Positions 46,900 to 59,344 are shown, counted from the stretch's first letter. The stretch: DNA of 64,000 nt from Epiperipatus broadwayi (GCA_028023455.1 JAQFVV010012420.1:4156001-4220000), one strand, 5' to 3'. Program-made: numbers and translations. The notes: generated from the sequence alone by a model not told the origin.

Positions 46900-47400
46900 G
46901 ATTTTTCCTTTACTGCATATTACATGTCCCAAAATATTTATTTCTATCATTTTTAAATACCTATATTAGGATTTACTCTTGCTCTGAACTTTGTAAATTT
47001 GTCACAAACTTTTAAAGGTCATTGATGTAAATTTTCTTTGGGATTCAATACTATTAAGATATTATCATAATATAGAATTACCTTATCCATTTTCTAGAAC
47101 AACATGTCCATTTTGACTTGAAAGTTTTTAGCACTTAATATATTTACATAAGACAATCTATTATAGTTAAACATGTCTCCTTATGCATGGTATTTGTTAA
47201 TAATTCTGAAGTATTTTGGAGTGCACAATTTGGTGGAATATTGGTTATAATATGTTGCTTCTTCCAAGTTAGCCAATATTTCTTTAATATTTAGCACCAA
47301 ACATTGACATTAAAGATATGGACTTGTCCCTTTGGTTTAGCTATTACAACTTTGTGGTAGCCTATTATGCAATCTCTATAAATATTGATACTCCTTTTAA
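46900..47400 (-). pseudogene. gypsy B reverse transcriptase remnant, YxDD changed to YYDN
   Basis: From high to low coordinates, the minus strand reads KVVIAKPKGQVHI (near 47.37-47.33 kb, the RT start strand), then CLTIIDCL (motif A-like) and MDKVILYYDNILIV (47.10-47.05 kb). The catalytic YxDD is YYDN (codons at 47072-47061). GHVICSKGK (46929-46902) matches the 'YLGHvis..Gi' segment after RT. Many stops intervene. Confidence 0.75.
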
Positions 47401-48255
47401 CAACCAGATTATTTAATTTTTCTTCTATTTTAATTTATAGCATAAAAGAAATTTTATGTCAATTATCAATTATTAATATTATCCCATGTCATAATATTAT
47501 ATCTACTGGCAAAATATTTATCTGCTCCTCATTACTTTAAATAACTCTATAATATCTCAATCTTGTTCACCAATCTAAATTTTGATTTTCAAAAATCAAA
47601 TCAATCTCTACTTTAATAGGGTTTTTATTGCCTTAAATTCTTTACCATGATAAATTTTTAACCTTATTTTAAATTCTACTGATATACTATCTTCTTCTTT
47701 AATTTTCTTCTTGTTACATATGGTAAACCCATTTGAATGAAGATGAGGATTTCTTGTAACTAGTTGTGAATAATTCCCATTCTGAATGTAATCACTGATA
47801 TACCCACCCTATTACTGACTTTCATGATTACTAATCTGTTTCAATATTTTAATGGTTAGCACTATTTGCTCACAATTCTTTATTTGGGCAATTTAAATCT
47901 TAGTCTAACTACTCTTTTTTGGAAAAGGGGGGAAGGTCAACCTATCTATTCTTATCAGATTTTCACATGACATTCAGTCTAAAGGCTCACACTTTTATAA
48001 ACTCTAAAACATTCTTTATTTCATTTATAACTAAGAACCATATGGTTCTTTTTCCCATAATAACATATAATTTTTTTGTTTTACTATCTAGTGATTGTCT
48101 TTTACTTTCAGTTTTATTTTGAATCACCATTATTAAAATATGTGAAATTCTTTAGTTTGATCCCCAAAAATGTTTTGGGTTATTACCATTTTAATTGCTT
48201 CTTTGTCATTAAGATCTTTAGAGGCTAGCAGATGCTTTCCGAGATTTATCATTGA

Positions 48256-48465
48256 TTACAACAAAGCATTTTCAAACGAATCTCTGTAAGGATAGCTTTT
48301 TGTCAATTCTCTTAGTGCCTGATTATAATCTTGCAGTCTTTTATCTATGGCTTGCCATGTGTTTTGAAAATGAAAATGTGCTGCATGTTTTGATAATTGT
48401 AGGTTAAAATAATTATCTGGTTTCTTGATCATCACTGAATATGATAATTTTCTGGATCCTTGCAT
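48256..48465 (-). pseudogene. gypsy B gag remnant
   Basis: A 69-codon frame with FHFQNTWQAIDKRLQDYNQA and LRELTKSYPYRDSFENALL resembles the gag capsid segment 'f..r.q..gEsi..y...LReLa..c.F...l..alr...V' of gypsy elements. It lies next to the right LTR, as expected for the first gene of a minus-strand element. Confidence 0.6.
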
Positions 48466-48719
48466 TCACAGGGATGATTTGCTATTTAAATTATAGCTTG
48501 CTCAGGCATAATATAACAAAGTGACTATTTTGATGGAGACATTTGTAGTTTCATTTATATAAAAAAAGTTTTTTAATTCTCTATTTAAATATATTGGCCA
48601 TTCACAAGGATTATTCACATTAAATTCATTTATTGCAGCTTGTGGCATTGACATCATTTTTATATTCTGAACTTAATGAAATAAAGACTTTTCCTATTCA
48701 GTCTAGATTCAATCTCCAC

Positions 48720-49400
48720 CATAGGCTGTCTGACTGCACCAATTTATTGTTGTCTTCACACATCATAAATACTGCAGTCATGAGGTTTATGATCAGACAT
48801 AGATAAGAAATAAAAAATTTCATTAAACCAAGGCAAAATTTTAATTGATGTTTATTGGCATCATGAGTTAAAGTAAGAAATATGTATACATTAACTAAAG
48901 ATAATATAACATATTGTACTTGTTCTTAGTAAATAATAATAAAACCTGTGTGACCTGTTTTATGAGTATTTAAGTTCACATTGAGATCTTCAGTGGTCAC
49001 TTGGAAAATTCCATCTTCTTTCACATTCAACTCTTCTGCTCATAGTGACTTGCAGCATCTTCTGCAGTAAGTGACGAGAGAGATTCCTGTGCCTTTTATA
49101 TATCTAAAAAATTATAATCTTCTGATGATTTAATTAGCATCTGTTACTTAATTGGGAATCTGCTTTCTGCAAACATGAGCAAATTAATTAACTTTAAGCC
49201 TCTTTCTAACTTACAACATCTCCATATTCAAATCCATTTGTTATTTAAAATCTTTGACCAATGAGTTATGTATTGTAATTAACTATGAGTTCTGTGTGAG
49301 AAGACTGTTATACTTAACTAAAAGTTTTGGATTGAAGTTCAACTAGTCATCTGTAATGCTCAAACATGACGTACTTCTGGGTGACTAATCGTTTTATTAT
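48720..49400 (-). repeat. 5' LTR of gypsy B
   Basis: Pairs with 44.21-44.93 kb. In element sense its 3' boundary lies near 48.75 kb, next to a primer-binding-like region. The outer boundary is uncertain. Confidence 0.6.
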
Positions 49401-50492
49401 AATAATATAATTAACTAATAGTTCTAATTATTTTTACCCATTACTACATAGCTATTTATTATGATTAATCATATTTCAGAGAATGATTAAGATCCATGCT
49501 CTTTCTATAGTAACAATATTTCATTTTATCCCAGAGCTATATTAAGGAAAGTTAATAATGACATACAAATTTCCAGCTCAATTTTATAACTTGATTTCTT
49601 TAAATATTATAGTTTTGTTGTAATAGTTTATTAACTAGTTAGTTAATTACTTCATTTCTTTAATCCATACTAATTACAAAAAGTAACATTTAAATTATCA
49701 ATTTTTTTTATATAAATTTCGAATAGATTACATCACAAAATAATAAAATGATAAAATGATTTCCATTTATAAACCATAGGCATAGTGTAGTAAAAATAAT
49801 CCAATATAAAAGAGTTATATAAATATTTAAATAATAAGAAATATCAATATATATATAAATAATATTAATTTTTAAATTTCAGGAATTCAAAACTTTATTT
49901 ATTAATTCTATCACTAGATGGCACCAACATTTACGTAAAAGATAGAGTTTAAAATAATAATAACAATCATATGAAAAAGTCATATGATATTGTTATGATT
50001 AATAAATTAAATTAACGTAATGAAAAACGCGAAAAATATAATACGAGCGTTTAAAAATTAACTGTAGTAAAGGAAAGTTTAGATTAATTAACAGATGAAA
50101 TAATCTAAGAAAAATAACAAAGTTTCTTTATTTGATTTATCAAATGTTTTAATATTATTGCAAATGAAAAAGATATTGAGAATACAAATTAATTTTTAAA
50201 GAAGGGGAAAATTCAACAAAGATGCATGAAATTATAAATCAGTCACTACAATATTTTACTACGTATTAAGTGTTTAAATATATCATTTAAAGTAAGACAT
50301 AATATATGTATTTATTAAATTCTCGGCCTAAAGACAAATCAATATAACTAGATAATAGAATGATATATCCATGTGATAACTTTTGATACACATCAGAGCT
50401 ACTTCTAGCCAATTTATTAATATAATTTATTTTAGCATTTTAATATTAAAACAACTAGCTATATGCAAAACAAAAATAATAAAAGAATTAGA
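49401..50492. other. AT-rich DNA, no gene seen
   Basis: No coding frame or recognised repeat. Confidence 0.5.
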
Positions 50493-51430
50493 AGTCATAC
50501 ATTTACATTCATCAAAACATCACCCATCACAATTTCATATGCTTACACATGCTGTTAATAAGAGTACCAAACTCTCCATATGGTAGTTCCATCAAGTGCA
50601 AGTCTTCATAATTAATGGATGCTGGAAGGTTAGTACATAAAATCCCTATCTAGTACCTACTTATCCAACATCCCCAGATTAGTTTCTAGCTTGCATCTTT
50701 CATCAGTGAATAGCCTTGGATTTGAGAGCACTGCACCTAGATCTTAGGATCTAATACAACTCTCTATCAAACATGTGTTTTACCTATTTGGTTAACTATA
50801 AAGCTAGAAGCCCAAGATAAAAACACTATAATGTTTCCAACCCAAGCTCATTCGCTTGTGTAGTCTTATATATCTGAAGTCAATTCAGCATCTATACATA
50901 TTTTGTCTTCCTGTGGGAATAGGTATAAAACCATTAAACATTACATGATCAGCATTTTATATGCTTACACGTGCTGTTAATAAGAGTACCAAACTCTCCA
51001 TATAGTATTGCAACAAGTGCAAGCCTTCATAATAGGGGAATGGTGACTGTGGTTTTTGAAAAACCAAAGACACCAAAATGTGCAGATGCTGAGCTGAGTT
51101 CAGATCTACATGACTATACAAGCAAAAGAGCTTGGATTGGAAACATTATGATGTTTTCATCTTGAACTCCTAGCTTGATAGTTAACCAAATAAGTAAAAG
51201 GTGGCTGCTGGAGATTTGCATTAGATCAAAAGATCTAGGTGCAGTGCTCTCAAATTCAAGGTTTCACACTGATGAAAGCCATAAGCTAGAAACTAGTTTG
51301 GGGATTTTAGATGAGTAGGCACTAGATAGAGCTTTTATGCACAAATCTTTCTGCATCCATTGATTCCAAAGGCTTGCACTTGGTGGCAATGCAGTATGGA
51401 GTGTCTGGTAGTCATATTACATTTGCATTC
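50493..51430. mobile_element. Foldback insertion, family A, head-to-head double copy
   Basis: The copy lies at about 50508-51409. It has a left half in one orientation (50540-50930), a restart of the same 5' end (CATTAAACATTACATGATCA, about 50934), and a right half in opposite orientation (51020-51409). An imperfect direct repeat flanks it: AGTCATACATTTACATTC at left (50493) and AGTCATATTACATTTGCATT at right (51410). No gene is present. It is more diverged than the 21.6 and 60.9 kb copies. Confidence 0.7.
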
Positions 51431-52459
51431 AGATAAATTGAAAAAGCATATTTAACTTTTTAGATATGTAAAATTATGTATAATAGGAGATTAAATTAAG
51501 CAAAATGGGATTGTAAAAAAATCTATGAGACAATGTAAAGGAGAGAGAGCAGGTTTTAAATCTTTTTTATTTTAGGTTTTTCACTAAGATTTTATTTCCT
51601 CACCCTACTCTTAATAAATAGCTTTATTCTAAAGAATGACATAGTCTTTTATTTTAATTCTATTTTCGCAAATCTCCTTTTTTAAATAAATCTAATCCTA
51701 TATTTTTAAAATTATAACTTATGTAATACAGATATATATATATGTGTTTTTAGAACATATATCTCACTAGCATTATAACGTATTCTATGACCTATTAGAA
51801 CTAAAAACAATTGTTAAAAGTTTTATTCAGAATTAAGCTTTATATAAAGCAGAGAATAAATCTTTAGAAGACTAAAAAAAAATTGCTTTTCTTATGTTGT
51901 CATTATGCAGAATTAATCATGCTCTTGAAAAATAGACACAAGGTTGTCCGTCAGAAAAAAAGACCAACCCAAGCGTCAAAATTTTACTACATATTTAGAT
52001 CAATACTGTAACTTATAAACAAATATGGTATTGTTTCTACTGAAATAAAGCAATGCTGTTTTCTAGAGTAATAAATGTCTCTTGAGGACAGAAATAATCA
52101 TCACAATGGTTTACAGAAACTTAGCTCTGTATTTGTTAATTTTAAAAAAAAATGACATCATAATTATCTGTATACTGCATTTTGTGACAATTGTAGCTAT
52201 TTTAATATGTCCAAACTAATAACTGCCAGTTTAACAACTATTACTGAATTTCTAAAACAATTTCTCACAAACATTTGAAACTATTTTAGCATTCAGATAT
52301 TAATTGATTGTCTAACATAATTAGTGATTTGTAGGTCTTTTTAAGGCTGCCAACAGTTCTCATAGCAATCTCTGGGTTAGTTTGTGTTAAAGTTGTGGGT
52401 AGAGTAAGTTTGATACTTGTAAATCAAATTATAATAATTTACTATTGATAAATACTAAA
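51431..52459. other. AT-rich DNA, no gene seen
   Basis: No coding frame or recognised repeat, apart from a short AT run near 51734. Confidence 0.5.
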
Positions 52460-52464
52460 TAAAG

Positions 52465-52625
52465 ATAAGGATGCATATTAGAGATTGTGACTTGGACCAA
52501 CTGATGAGTACTGTTTCATCAAAAATATGCCATTAATATCATTTGTTTTTTACATGTTTTTATTCATAAATTTCAAGAATGTGTGGTGGTGTAAAAGTTA
52601 TTAATTGCTGCTATAAAAGAATTTT
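52465..52625. repeat. Partial family B copy
   Basis: CTTGGACCAACTGATGAGTA and the following TGTTTCATCAAAAATATG match the right-arm segment of the 1.1-2.2 kb foldback (near 2058-2090). The remainder is decayed. Confidence 0.6.
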
Positions 52626-53129
52626 TAATTTCTAAGTATGCAGAAATAACACAAAAATGCCAAAACGTACAAAATTTGCTTCTAGATTTATAATAATAGA
52701 CTTATGATTATGCAAATCTGCCAATTGAAATGATTATTGACAGAATGACTTGTTTCAAATACAATCTATAAATACCTTGACTTAGTAATTAATGTTGCTT
52801 TAACTCTGATGATCTACCATTCAATAATGAAAAAGAAACCTTGCAATTGTTACACTGGATGGTTATGAACTTGAGAATCTTGAGTAAATTGAAAAATTTT
52901 GGTACCTTTTAGGTAAAAAAGGTAAATATGGATAACAATCTGCAGCTCAGTTTGTCAGCTACCATTGCATTAGATTGTTAAAAGATAAGGATTTTACTGC
53001 AGTGACATAATTACAATAACAATTTGTTATTACTAGGGCTGTTAGTCTGTCAAATTTATTGAATGGAAATGAGACATACTTCTATTAGTGCAATGTAATC
53101 ACCCTGGAAAATTTATTTTAGGATGCCAA

Positions 53130-53296
53130 AAAACATTACATGATTACCATTTCCTATGCTTGGCTTGCTCATAACTGTTATCAAAACATGCAAAACTCTC
53201 TGTATTGCGACTCAATATGTATAGGTGCAATGCTCTCATATCCAAGGCTCCTCACTGACGAAAGCCACAAGCCAGAAATTAGTCTAGGGAGATTGT
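53130..53296. repeat. Partial family A copy
   Basis: Begins with an ACATTACATGATTACCATTT version of the family A start. It jumps at about 53215 to the inner arm (GGCTCCTCACTGACGAAAGC...AGTCTAGGGAGATTG), and the 3' end is missing. Confidence 0.75.
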
Positions 53297-53469
53297 TTCT
53301 TTAAAAATACACCCACTTTTTTTTGGTCTATAAGGCGATATTTTTTTTGGCTTTATATTATATATCGCTAAAATTCTAAAACTTTTATTTTTAAAACCAA
53401 TTTCTGTTACCTTTTTAAAAAAATAAAAACAAACAAAAAATAACTTTGGTGTCTATCTTTTGTCTCGGT

Positions 53470-53880
53470 GATGACATATTTCTCAACCCCCCCCCCCCCA
53501 AATAAATAAATAAAATAAGATCAAAACTTTTGACTTTTTCAACATTCAGGTGAATAACACTTTATTTTTGCATGTTTTAACAATGAAATAATAAACGTAA
53601 AATGCAAGCACATTAATGAGAACGATTGTTAGTGTACTTGTTTTCTGTAGCAGTATGACTGCGCAACTCGAGAAAGAGTGTTCAACATGTGAAGGTAAGC
53701 AACACCATTAGAATACATAATAAATAGTATGCTGTTTTGGTCAGTTATAACAATTATGCTTATCTAAGGCTAAGCAGGTTACATCTTCAAGAAAATTTAT
53801 CTGTAAACTTCTGCTGGTCCACGAAATCAAATTCTTATTTTTGCCGGTCCGCAGATGGGAAAAGGTTGAAGACCACTGTA
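53470..53880 (-). mobile_element. hAT-like transposon end fragment
   Basis: The right edge, read on the minus strand from 53880, is CAGTGGTCTTCAACCTTTTC followed by CCATCTGCGGACCGGC. This is typical of hAT terminal inverted repeats. A possible opposite end near 53482 (TTTCTCAACC next to a C run) is weaker, and no 8-bp duplication could be matched. No transposase is evident. Confidence 0.6.
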
Positions 53881-54179
53881 TTAAAGCCACGAGTATGAAA
53901 GAATTTTTAATTAACTTCAGCATGATTCAACTTATCTATCAGCCATATTCACTTGAGCTTACTTTTGTGTGATTTTTTTGTAATCTCTCAAATAAAAAAA
54001 TGTCCCTATCTTTTTTTTTTGCAGATTTAGAAGTGGTGAGAAAAAATGACAGAGACATTAAAAGGCATCTCTTTGCAAATATTTCCAGACTACTTTGAAA
54101 AATGAAAATCACATTGTAACCAGTGTATTTCATCAAATGGATAGTATATAATTATTTTAGAATTAGTATCTAATCAATC

Positions 54180-54426
54180 ATCTAGATCAGTGATAGTCAA
54201 CCTGGTCCTTACCGCCCACTAGTAGGCATTACAGCCTTCATGATGGGTGGTAGGGGTTTTGTCCGACACTGAAGCACTTCTTTTTTAAAAATTTAACTGA
54301 CTTTTTTAAAAACTTTTCATAAAGATTTATATGCTGTAGCTTCCTGGCAGTTAGAAAATTTTACTACTAACAGAGATACCAAAGTGGGTGGTAGGTATAA
54401 AAAGGTTGACTACACCAGATCTAGAT
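54180..54426. mobile_element. hAT-like MITE (231 bp) with perfect 8-bp duplication
   Basis: ATCTAGAT stands at 54180-54187 and 54419-54426. Between them, CAGTGATAGTCAACC at the left and CTGGTGTAGTCAACC at the right (complement) form inverted ends, with the pairing extending to an inner CCCACT/ACCCACTTT. The size, 8-bp duplication and CAGTG start fit a non-autonomous hAT. It lacks coding capacity. Confidence 0.9.
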
Positions 54427-54689
54427 AGAATATATAAAATCTTGAGTGTATATAAAAATATTAATATGATAGCAGTTCTGTGTAAGTGGAAGATCTTCAT
54501 GTCATAGTATTTTATTTCCTGTCATACCCATGATTAAGATTAAAATCCTTATACAACTTTGTGTTTTGATTAAAAAATTGAGGTTTTATATAAAATTCCC
54601 ACTACTCTTAGGTAGAGATTAATACACAAGATTAATTTGGATTGATTAGATATGTGTGAATATTGTAAATTAGAAATATGATTGATATG

Positions 54690-56490
54690 AGTAGAAAGCC
54701 CTAGTTTGACTTTAGGTCAACATGGATGTGATGAGAATCTCAGCCTCAGGGTGGCGTTCCATCATCAGATTTTCAATTGGATGGATGGTTGAAGTGTGGA
54801 ATGGATTAAAGCCTGTCCATTAAAGTATGAATATTGGCTATTTTAATATATATCTGAGCACTTATTGCATTTACATGTAGAGATGATAATATGGACCAAC
54901 TGATAATTACTGGTTTAGCATGAAATACGTATATTGGTGATTATATATCTTTTCAACATTTCGACATATATGTGTTCAAGTGAATCAGTGTTATGAGATA
55001 GAGTGAAGAGTGGTGAGTCATGTGAGGGTCTGCACTCATATATCCTATATATTACATATATTGATACAGGTATATAATAAGTCTGTATTTCAATTATTAC
55101 ATAGCAGAGATGTCTGCCCATCCCTTGTTTATGTATTAAATGGATTATGTACTGTACATGAGGGGTCAGATTGACTTTAGGTCAACATGGGTATGATGAG
55201 AATCTCAGCCTCAGGTTGGTCTTTGAGGGTTCCATCATTGGAGTCAATTGAATGAATGGTTGAAGAGTTGGAGTGTGGAGTGGATTGAAGCCTGTCCATT
55301 AAAGTATGAAGATTGGCCATCTTAATATATATCTGAGAACTTATTGCATATATGTGTAGAGATGATAATCTGGACCAACTGATGATTGCTGGTTTTGCAT
55401 AAAATACGTATATTGTTGATTACACCTGGGTCTCGTTTTATGCGGTAGATAGCTTCCACAGAAAACCCATATTAAAAAAATCACACAAAAATAGACTTAA
55501 CTTACCTTGAAAAATGGGGGATAGGGTCTTGTAATTTTCAGAATTTGCATAAAAGCAAAGCAGCAAAGAAAAATTACTTTAAAATTCGCATTAAAAAAAA
55601 TAAGCAAATAAAGTGTGACTAATAACAAATTTCAAATATTTGAAAAAAATTAATACAAGACAAACTTTTTTTACTAACTACAATATTTAATTTTACATTT
55701 TTCATACATATTTTAATCATTACCGCTAGTGTTCGTTTGTAAACTGGAAAGAAATCAGATTCAATGTGATGCAATGTATTGTAGTTTCTCCTTAAACGAA
55801 GTCAAGAATCTCTCAGCAATTATGCCCAGAGAAACCTGTTAGCCACTTTATTTTTATTTGTGATGTGATGTACAACTAACACCACTTTCAGTCTTATGCT
55901 GTGTTAATGGTTTTATGTTTCTATATTAAAAAAATGAGATCGAAATCAAAACAAAAAGATTGTACATTATCATTAGAAAGATTATTTTCAGTTTATAAAA
56001 TCGTCGTTTTTTATTTTAAAAATCTAAAAGATTTCTGTTATATATAACAAAATATATGTTTTAAAAGTTTAATTTTTTTGAATATTTATTGCGATATTTT
56101 TATATGTAAGTATAAATCTATTATTATTATTTACTCATTAGTATAAATAGAAGCTAAAATCCTAAATACAGTTTCAGGCCATATTCATGTTAGCTGCTAA
56201 TATAACGTTATATTTTTGAGAAAAAAAAAAGTATTTCAAGTGAAAATAAGTTATTAATAATTTTAATTTCTTGATATCTAATAAATATAGTGAAATATTA
56301 AAGATATTAAGAAGAAACATGAATTGCATAACTTCAAAATTGCATTAAAATAATCCGCATAAAACGAGACCCAGGGGTATTTATCTTTTTGACATATATA
56401 TGTTCAAGTGTATCAGTGTTATGAGATAGAGTGGAGAGTGGTGGGTTGTGTGAAAGTCTGTGCTCATATATCCTATATATTACATATAAA
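54690..56490 (+). repeat. Two tandem family B units, the second split by a Tigger-like insertion
   Basis: Unit 1 (about 54705-55045) and unit 2 (about 55160-55422 plus 56378-56490) share TTGACTTTAGGTCAACATGG, GATGAGAATCTCAGCCTCAG, GGACCAACTGATGATTGCTG (variant in unit 1) and AGTGTTATGAGATAGAGTG. They match the arms of the 1.1-2.2 kb foldback. Here both units run in the same direction. No coding frame. Confidence 0.82.
55421..56379. mobile_element. Tigger/pogo-like non-autonomous DNA transposon, TA duplication
   Basis: The element at 55423-56377 is flanked by TA. Its ends are inverted: CACCTGGGTCTCGTTTTATG on the left and CCCCTGGGTCTCGTTTTATG on the right (complement), both continuing CGG. 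Removing the element and one TA restores GATTATTTATCTTTT, exactly the sequence of the uninterrupted family B copy near 2104-2120. That proves the insertion boundaries. The GTYTCGTTTTATGCGG-type end and TA duplication fit pogo/Tigger of the Tc1/mariner superfamily. No transposase frame is present in the 955 bp. Confidence 0.9.
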
Positions 56491-56934
56491 AAGAAGTAAT
56501 TAAGTATTAAGAAGTTTCAAACAATTGGTTCGCTACACAGTTGATTCATAGACTCAAATATTTAAATGATAACACAATGATTATGATCACTATGGCAACA
56601 AATATAATTTATAATAATTAAAAGTTGCTCAGGGACTTGCAGGAAGTTCAAGTACAAGAAGTGACAGAATTGGGCCATCTTTTGAGGTTCCAGAGTCTGC
56701 TAGTTTACCATGACACCAAACCAACACGGCACTTATAATTATATACATATAAAAATAACTTAATATAGAGACAAATAAGAAATGACTAACAATTATAAAT
56801 ATTATTTTAAAATCCAAGTACTTCCAAAACACTGCTGTTCTTTTTTAGGTCAAAAGTATTTTTTTTTACTGAATCTAAAATATATTATTATTCATTTATT
56901 AAATTCAATTGAAAAGGGAATGAATTATCTAATC

Positions 56935-57064
56935 AAAATCTAATTCTTAGTCTTGTATTGGTGGTCGAGAGGTCAGTCGCAACTGCCTTGCAGTTGCCCG
57001 GGTTGCGGGTTCGCGGCCTGGCCGATGCTATGACACTTAAAAAAAAAAAAATCTAATTCTTAGT
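56935..57064 (+). mobile_element. tRNA-derived SINE with 17-bp target-site duplication
   Basis: A box TGGTCGAGAGG (56962-56972), B box GGTTCGCGGCC (57008-57018), body ending CGATGCTATGACACTTA and an A run. AAAATCTAATTCTTAGT occurs at 56935-56951 and 57048-57064. Same family as the SINE at 38.07 kb; this copy is more GC-rich and appears younger. The perfect 17-bp duplication implies recent LINE-driven insertion. Confidence 0.93.
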
Positions 57065-57700
57065 TTTTTACTTTTATCCTTTTTATAGAGGTCATTCTAA
57101 GATCAATCTATGTTTTTTTTAAAAGATACAATCATTAACATTGATATTCTATTCATGCTTAATACGTTTAAAAGTAAAAATTTATCTGATCATTACTTTC
57201 TAAATATTTCCACTCTGTTCCGTCAACATACACAGCACTATTTAAATTTTTTTGTCTTGAAACTTTTAATCTAGTGTATTTTTATTTCATCTAGTCATTC
57301 TTTTAAAAATAAATGTTAGTACTATTTTTTATCTTCTATAAAGAATAATTTAGTTTTTTTTTTATATTTGCAATTCACCGAATAATAATTCATACTTTTG
57401 CGAACTGCTTGCCATATTAAAAAACAACAACAACTATACGCAATATTTTTGTCTACATGTGATTCAGTCATCTAGAAAATAGAATATTAAGATCAAATAA
57501 TTAACATTTGATGTCTAGAAAATATGATATTAAGAGCAAATAAATCCTAACTCTCAATCATTGGTGGTAATAATTTGGTGATAGTTGCTCACCAAATAAA
57601 AATATATTAACATTAATAAATAGCATATAATAAAAAATGTAAATTAAATATTGTCATGATTTTCATTCAACATCAGTCCCCCACAATATAAAGATTTCTT
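57065..57700. other. AT-rich DNA, no gene seen
   Basis: No coding frame or recognised repeat. Confidence 0.5.
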
Positions 57701-59320
57701 TATGTTAAATACAGTTTTTTTGAACCATAAGTTTCTTTTCACATCATCCCAGATCTCATTATTCCGTCTAACTTATGGTGTCTTTTAAATCTTTTACAAT
57801 TGCTATGGATCCAATTTAAGATCTCAGTTACCTACATTTTTTATTTGTTCTAATTAATTGTGCAGCCTAATGGTATTTTACCTTCTTAATCCTTTCAATG
57901 ATGGTAGGTAATTTGTTAGTTTCTCATTCAGAAAATTTTCTTTTGATCCCTGTTTGCTATTATCCAACATACCTTTTCACTATTTTGCTGCCTGATCTGA
58001 AATTAATAAAATGCACACACTCATTCGTAAACACTAGTAAAATATATTTTAATTAAAATCCTTTTTAAATATATAGATTATTTCCTATTTAAATTAAGTT
58101 ATTTCTATCAAAAGCACTACAGCTAAATTTTAATTCTATGATTAATTTTGTCCATTTTATTTCCATTTATAAATAATTTGATTAAGGAATTTATAAATTG
58201 ATGGCTTCTTTAATTCATTATTAAAATTCTTTATGTTTTCTTTTTTTTAAAAATATTTTCAGCAATTATGTTTTCTTACTTTCTTGCCTTCATTCCATAG
58301 CTCAAGCAACACTTTCTGAAGTTATTTAAGCATTATTTGAGAAAACAATCATATCATTTGTAATCTAGATGACTTACACAATTTCCATGTATATTTGATT
58401 TATTCATAAAATATTTTTTATAAAAAGTATTGGAGAAAAGCTTTACAACCTTTCCAATGTTAATCTTTCCCATGTCACTATGTGTTCTAATCACATCTAT
58501 TGTATTTTGATAAACATTTAAAAAAAAAATTGATGATGTCTTGAGTCTAATTTTTGATGTTCCAAAGCTTTAATCGCTGTTAAAAATAATGTAAAATCAA
58601 ATACACTTTTTTGTTAGTCTTTTCTATACTTTATTTTCAATTACTTTTATAATAATCTGCTATAATCATTTTTAAATTTAGCTTGTTCCTTTGCTTCTGT
58701 TAGTAAAGATCTTGTATAAACTATCACAAGACTGAGAAACCTAAATAATTTCTAATATTTTTATTTACATCTTTCTTAAATACCAATAATTCTAACTTTG
58801 ACAATAAATTCTCTATTCCTTTAATCAGATTATTTATTACATCTATAATAATTTCCCTTTTTCTAGAAATTTTCTATTTTTTTTCTATTTAATTACAGAC
58901 TTCACATATACATTTAAAATATTTGATGGTTTCAAAAGATGTTATTATAATTATAGAGGAACTTTTTTATTGATTATTACTATATAGCCCTTTTAAATAC
59001 AATTCTAATACATATTTCACAATGTTGTCTCTTTTTTAATATTACTGCCATGTTTTTAATATTGTGAAAATAACTTTCCTCTTAATACTAATATGTTGCA
59101 TTATACATTTGAGATTTTTTAGTTTATTCTATAATTTTTATTAACATTTCACAGTTATGTTTTTTATGTCATTAATTTTTCTTCATTTTATAAATTTTCA
59201 GATATTCAATTTTCCTAAATAGATTCTTTAAAAATATCTTTTATTTTCTTGTTATATTGTTTGGTTTCAATTGAACATTTTCTGATGAATTGAGCTTTTT
59301 TGTATTGTCTAACTGTTAAG
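57700..59320 (-). mobile_element. Second RTE-type LINE relic, minus strand
   Basis: It aligns at DNA level with the RTE at 14.4-15.85 kb in the same order. One match is TCTATGATTAATTT(T/C) after AAAAGCACT(A/C)C. Others are the block around 58310-58375, matching the motif C region (on the minus strand ITNDMIVFSNNA against FANDVVVF), and the 'AAAAAGTATTGGAGA'/'AAAAAGTTTTGGAGA' block. Decay is stronger than in the 14.4 kb copy, and no frame longer than a few dozen codons survives. Confidence 0.7.
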
Positions 59321-59344
59321 TAGTTTTTAAAAGAGTATTTTATG

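Larger units (their letters stand above)
44210..49400 (-). mobile_element. Decayed Ty3/gypsy LTR retrotransposon (gypsy B), minus strand
   Basis: Diverged LTR-like direct repeats lie at about 44.21-44.93 kb and 48.75-49.4 kb, sharing TATACATTAACTAAAG, AAAAAATTATAATCT and GGTAATCTGCT/GGAATCTGCT blocks. In between, on the minus strand: gag (48.47-48.26 kb), RT (about 47.40-46.90 kb), integrase core (45.69-45.58 kb) and integrase tail (45.25-45.19 kb). This is gag-RT-integrase order. A purine tract in element sense (about 44935-44945) borders the left LTR. A TTGGTGCAGTCAGACAG sequence (minus, about 48729-48745), inside the right LTR, resembles the primer-binding region of gypsy elements. Reading frames are heavily broken. 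Confidence 0.8.
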
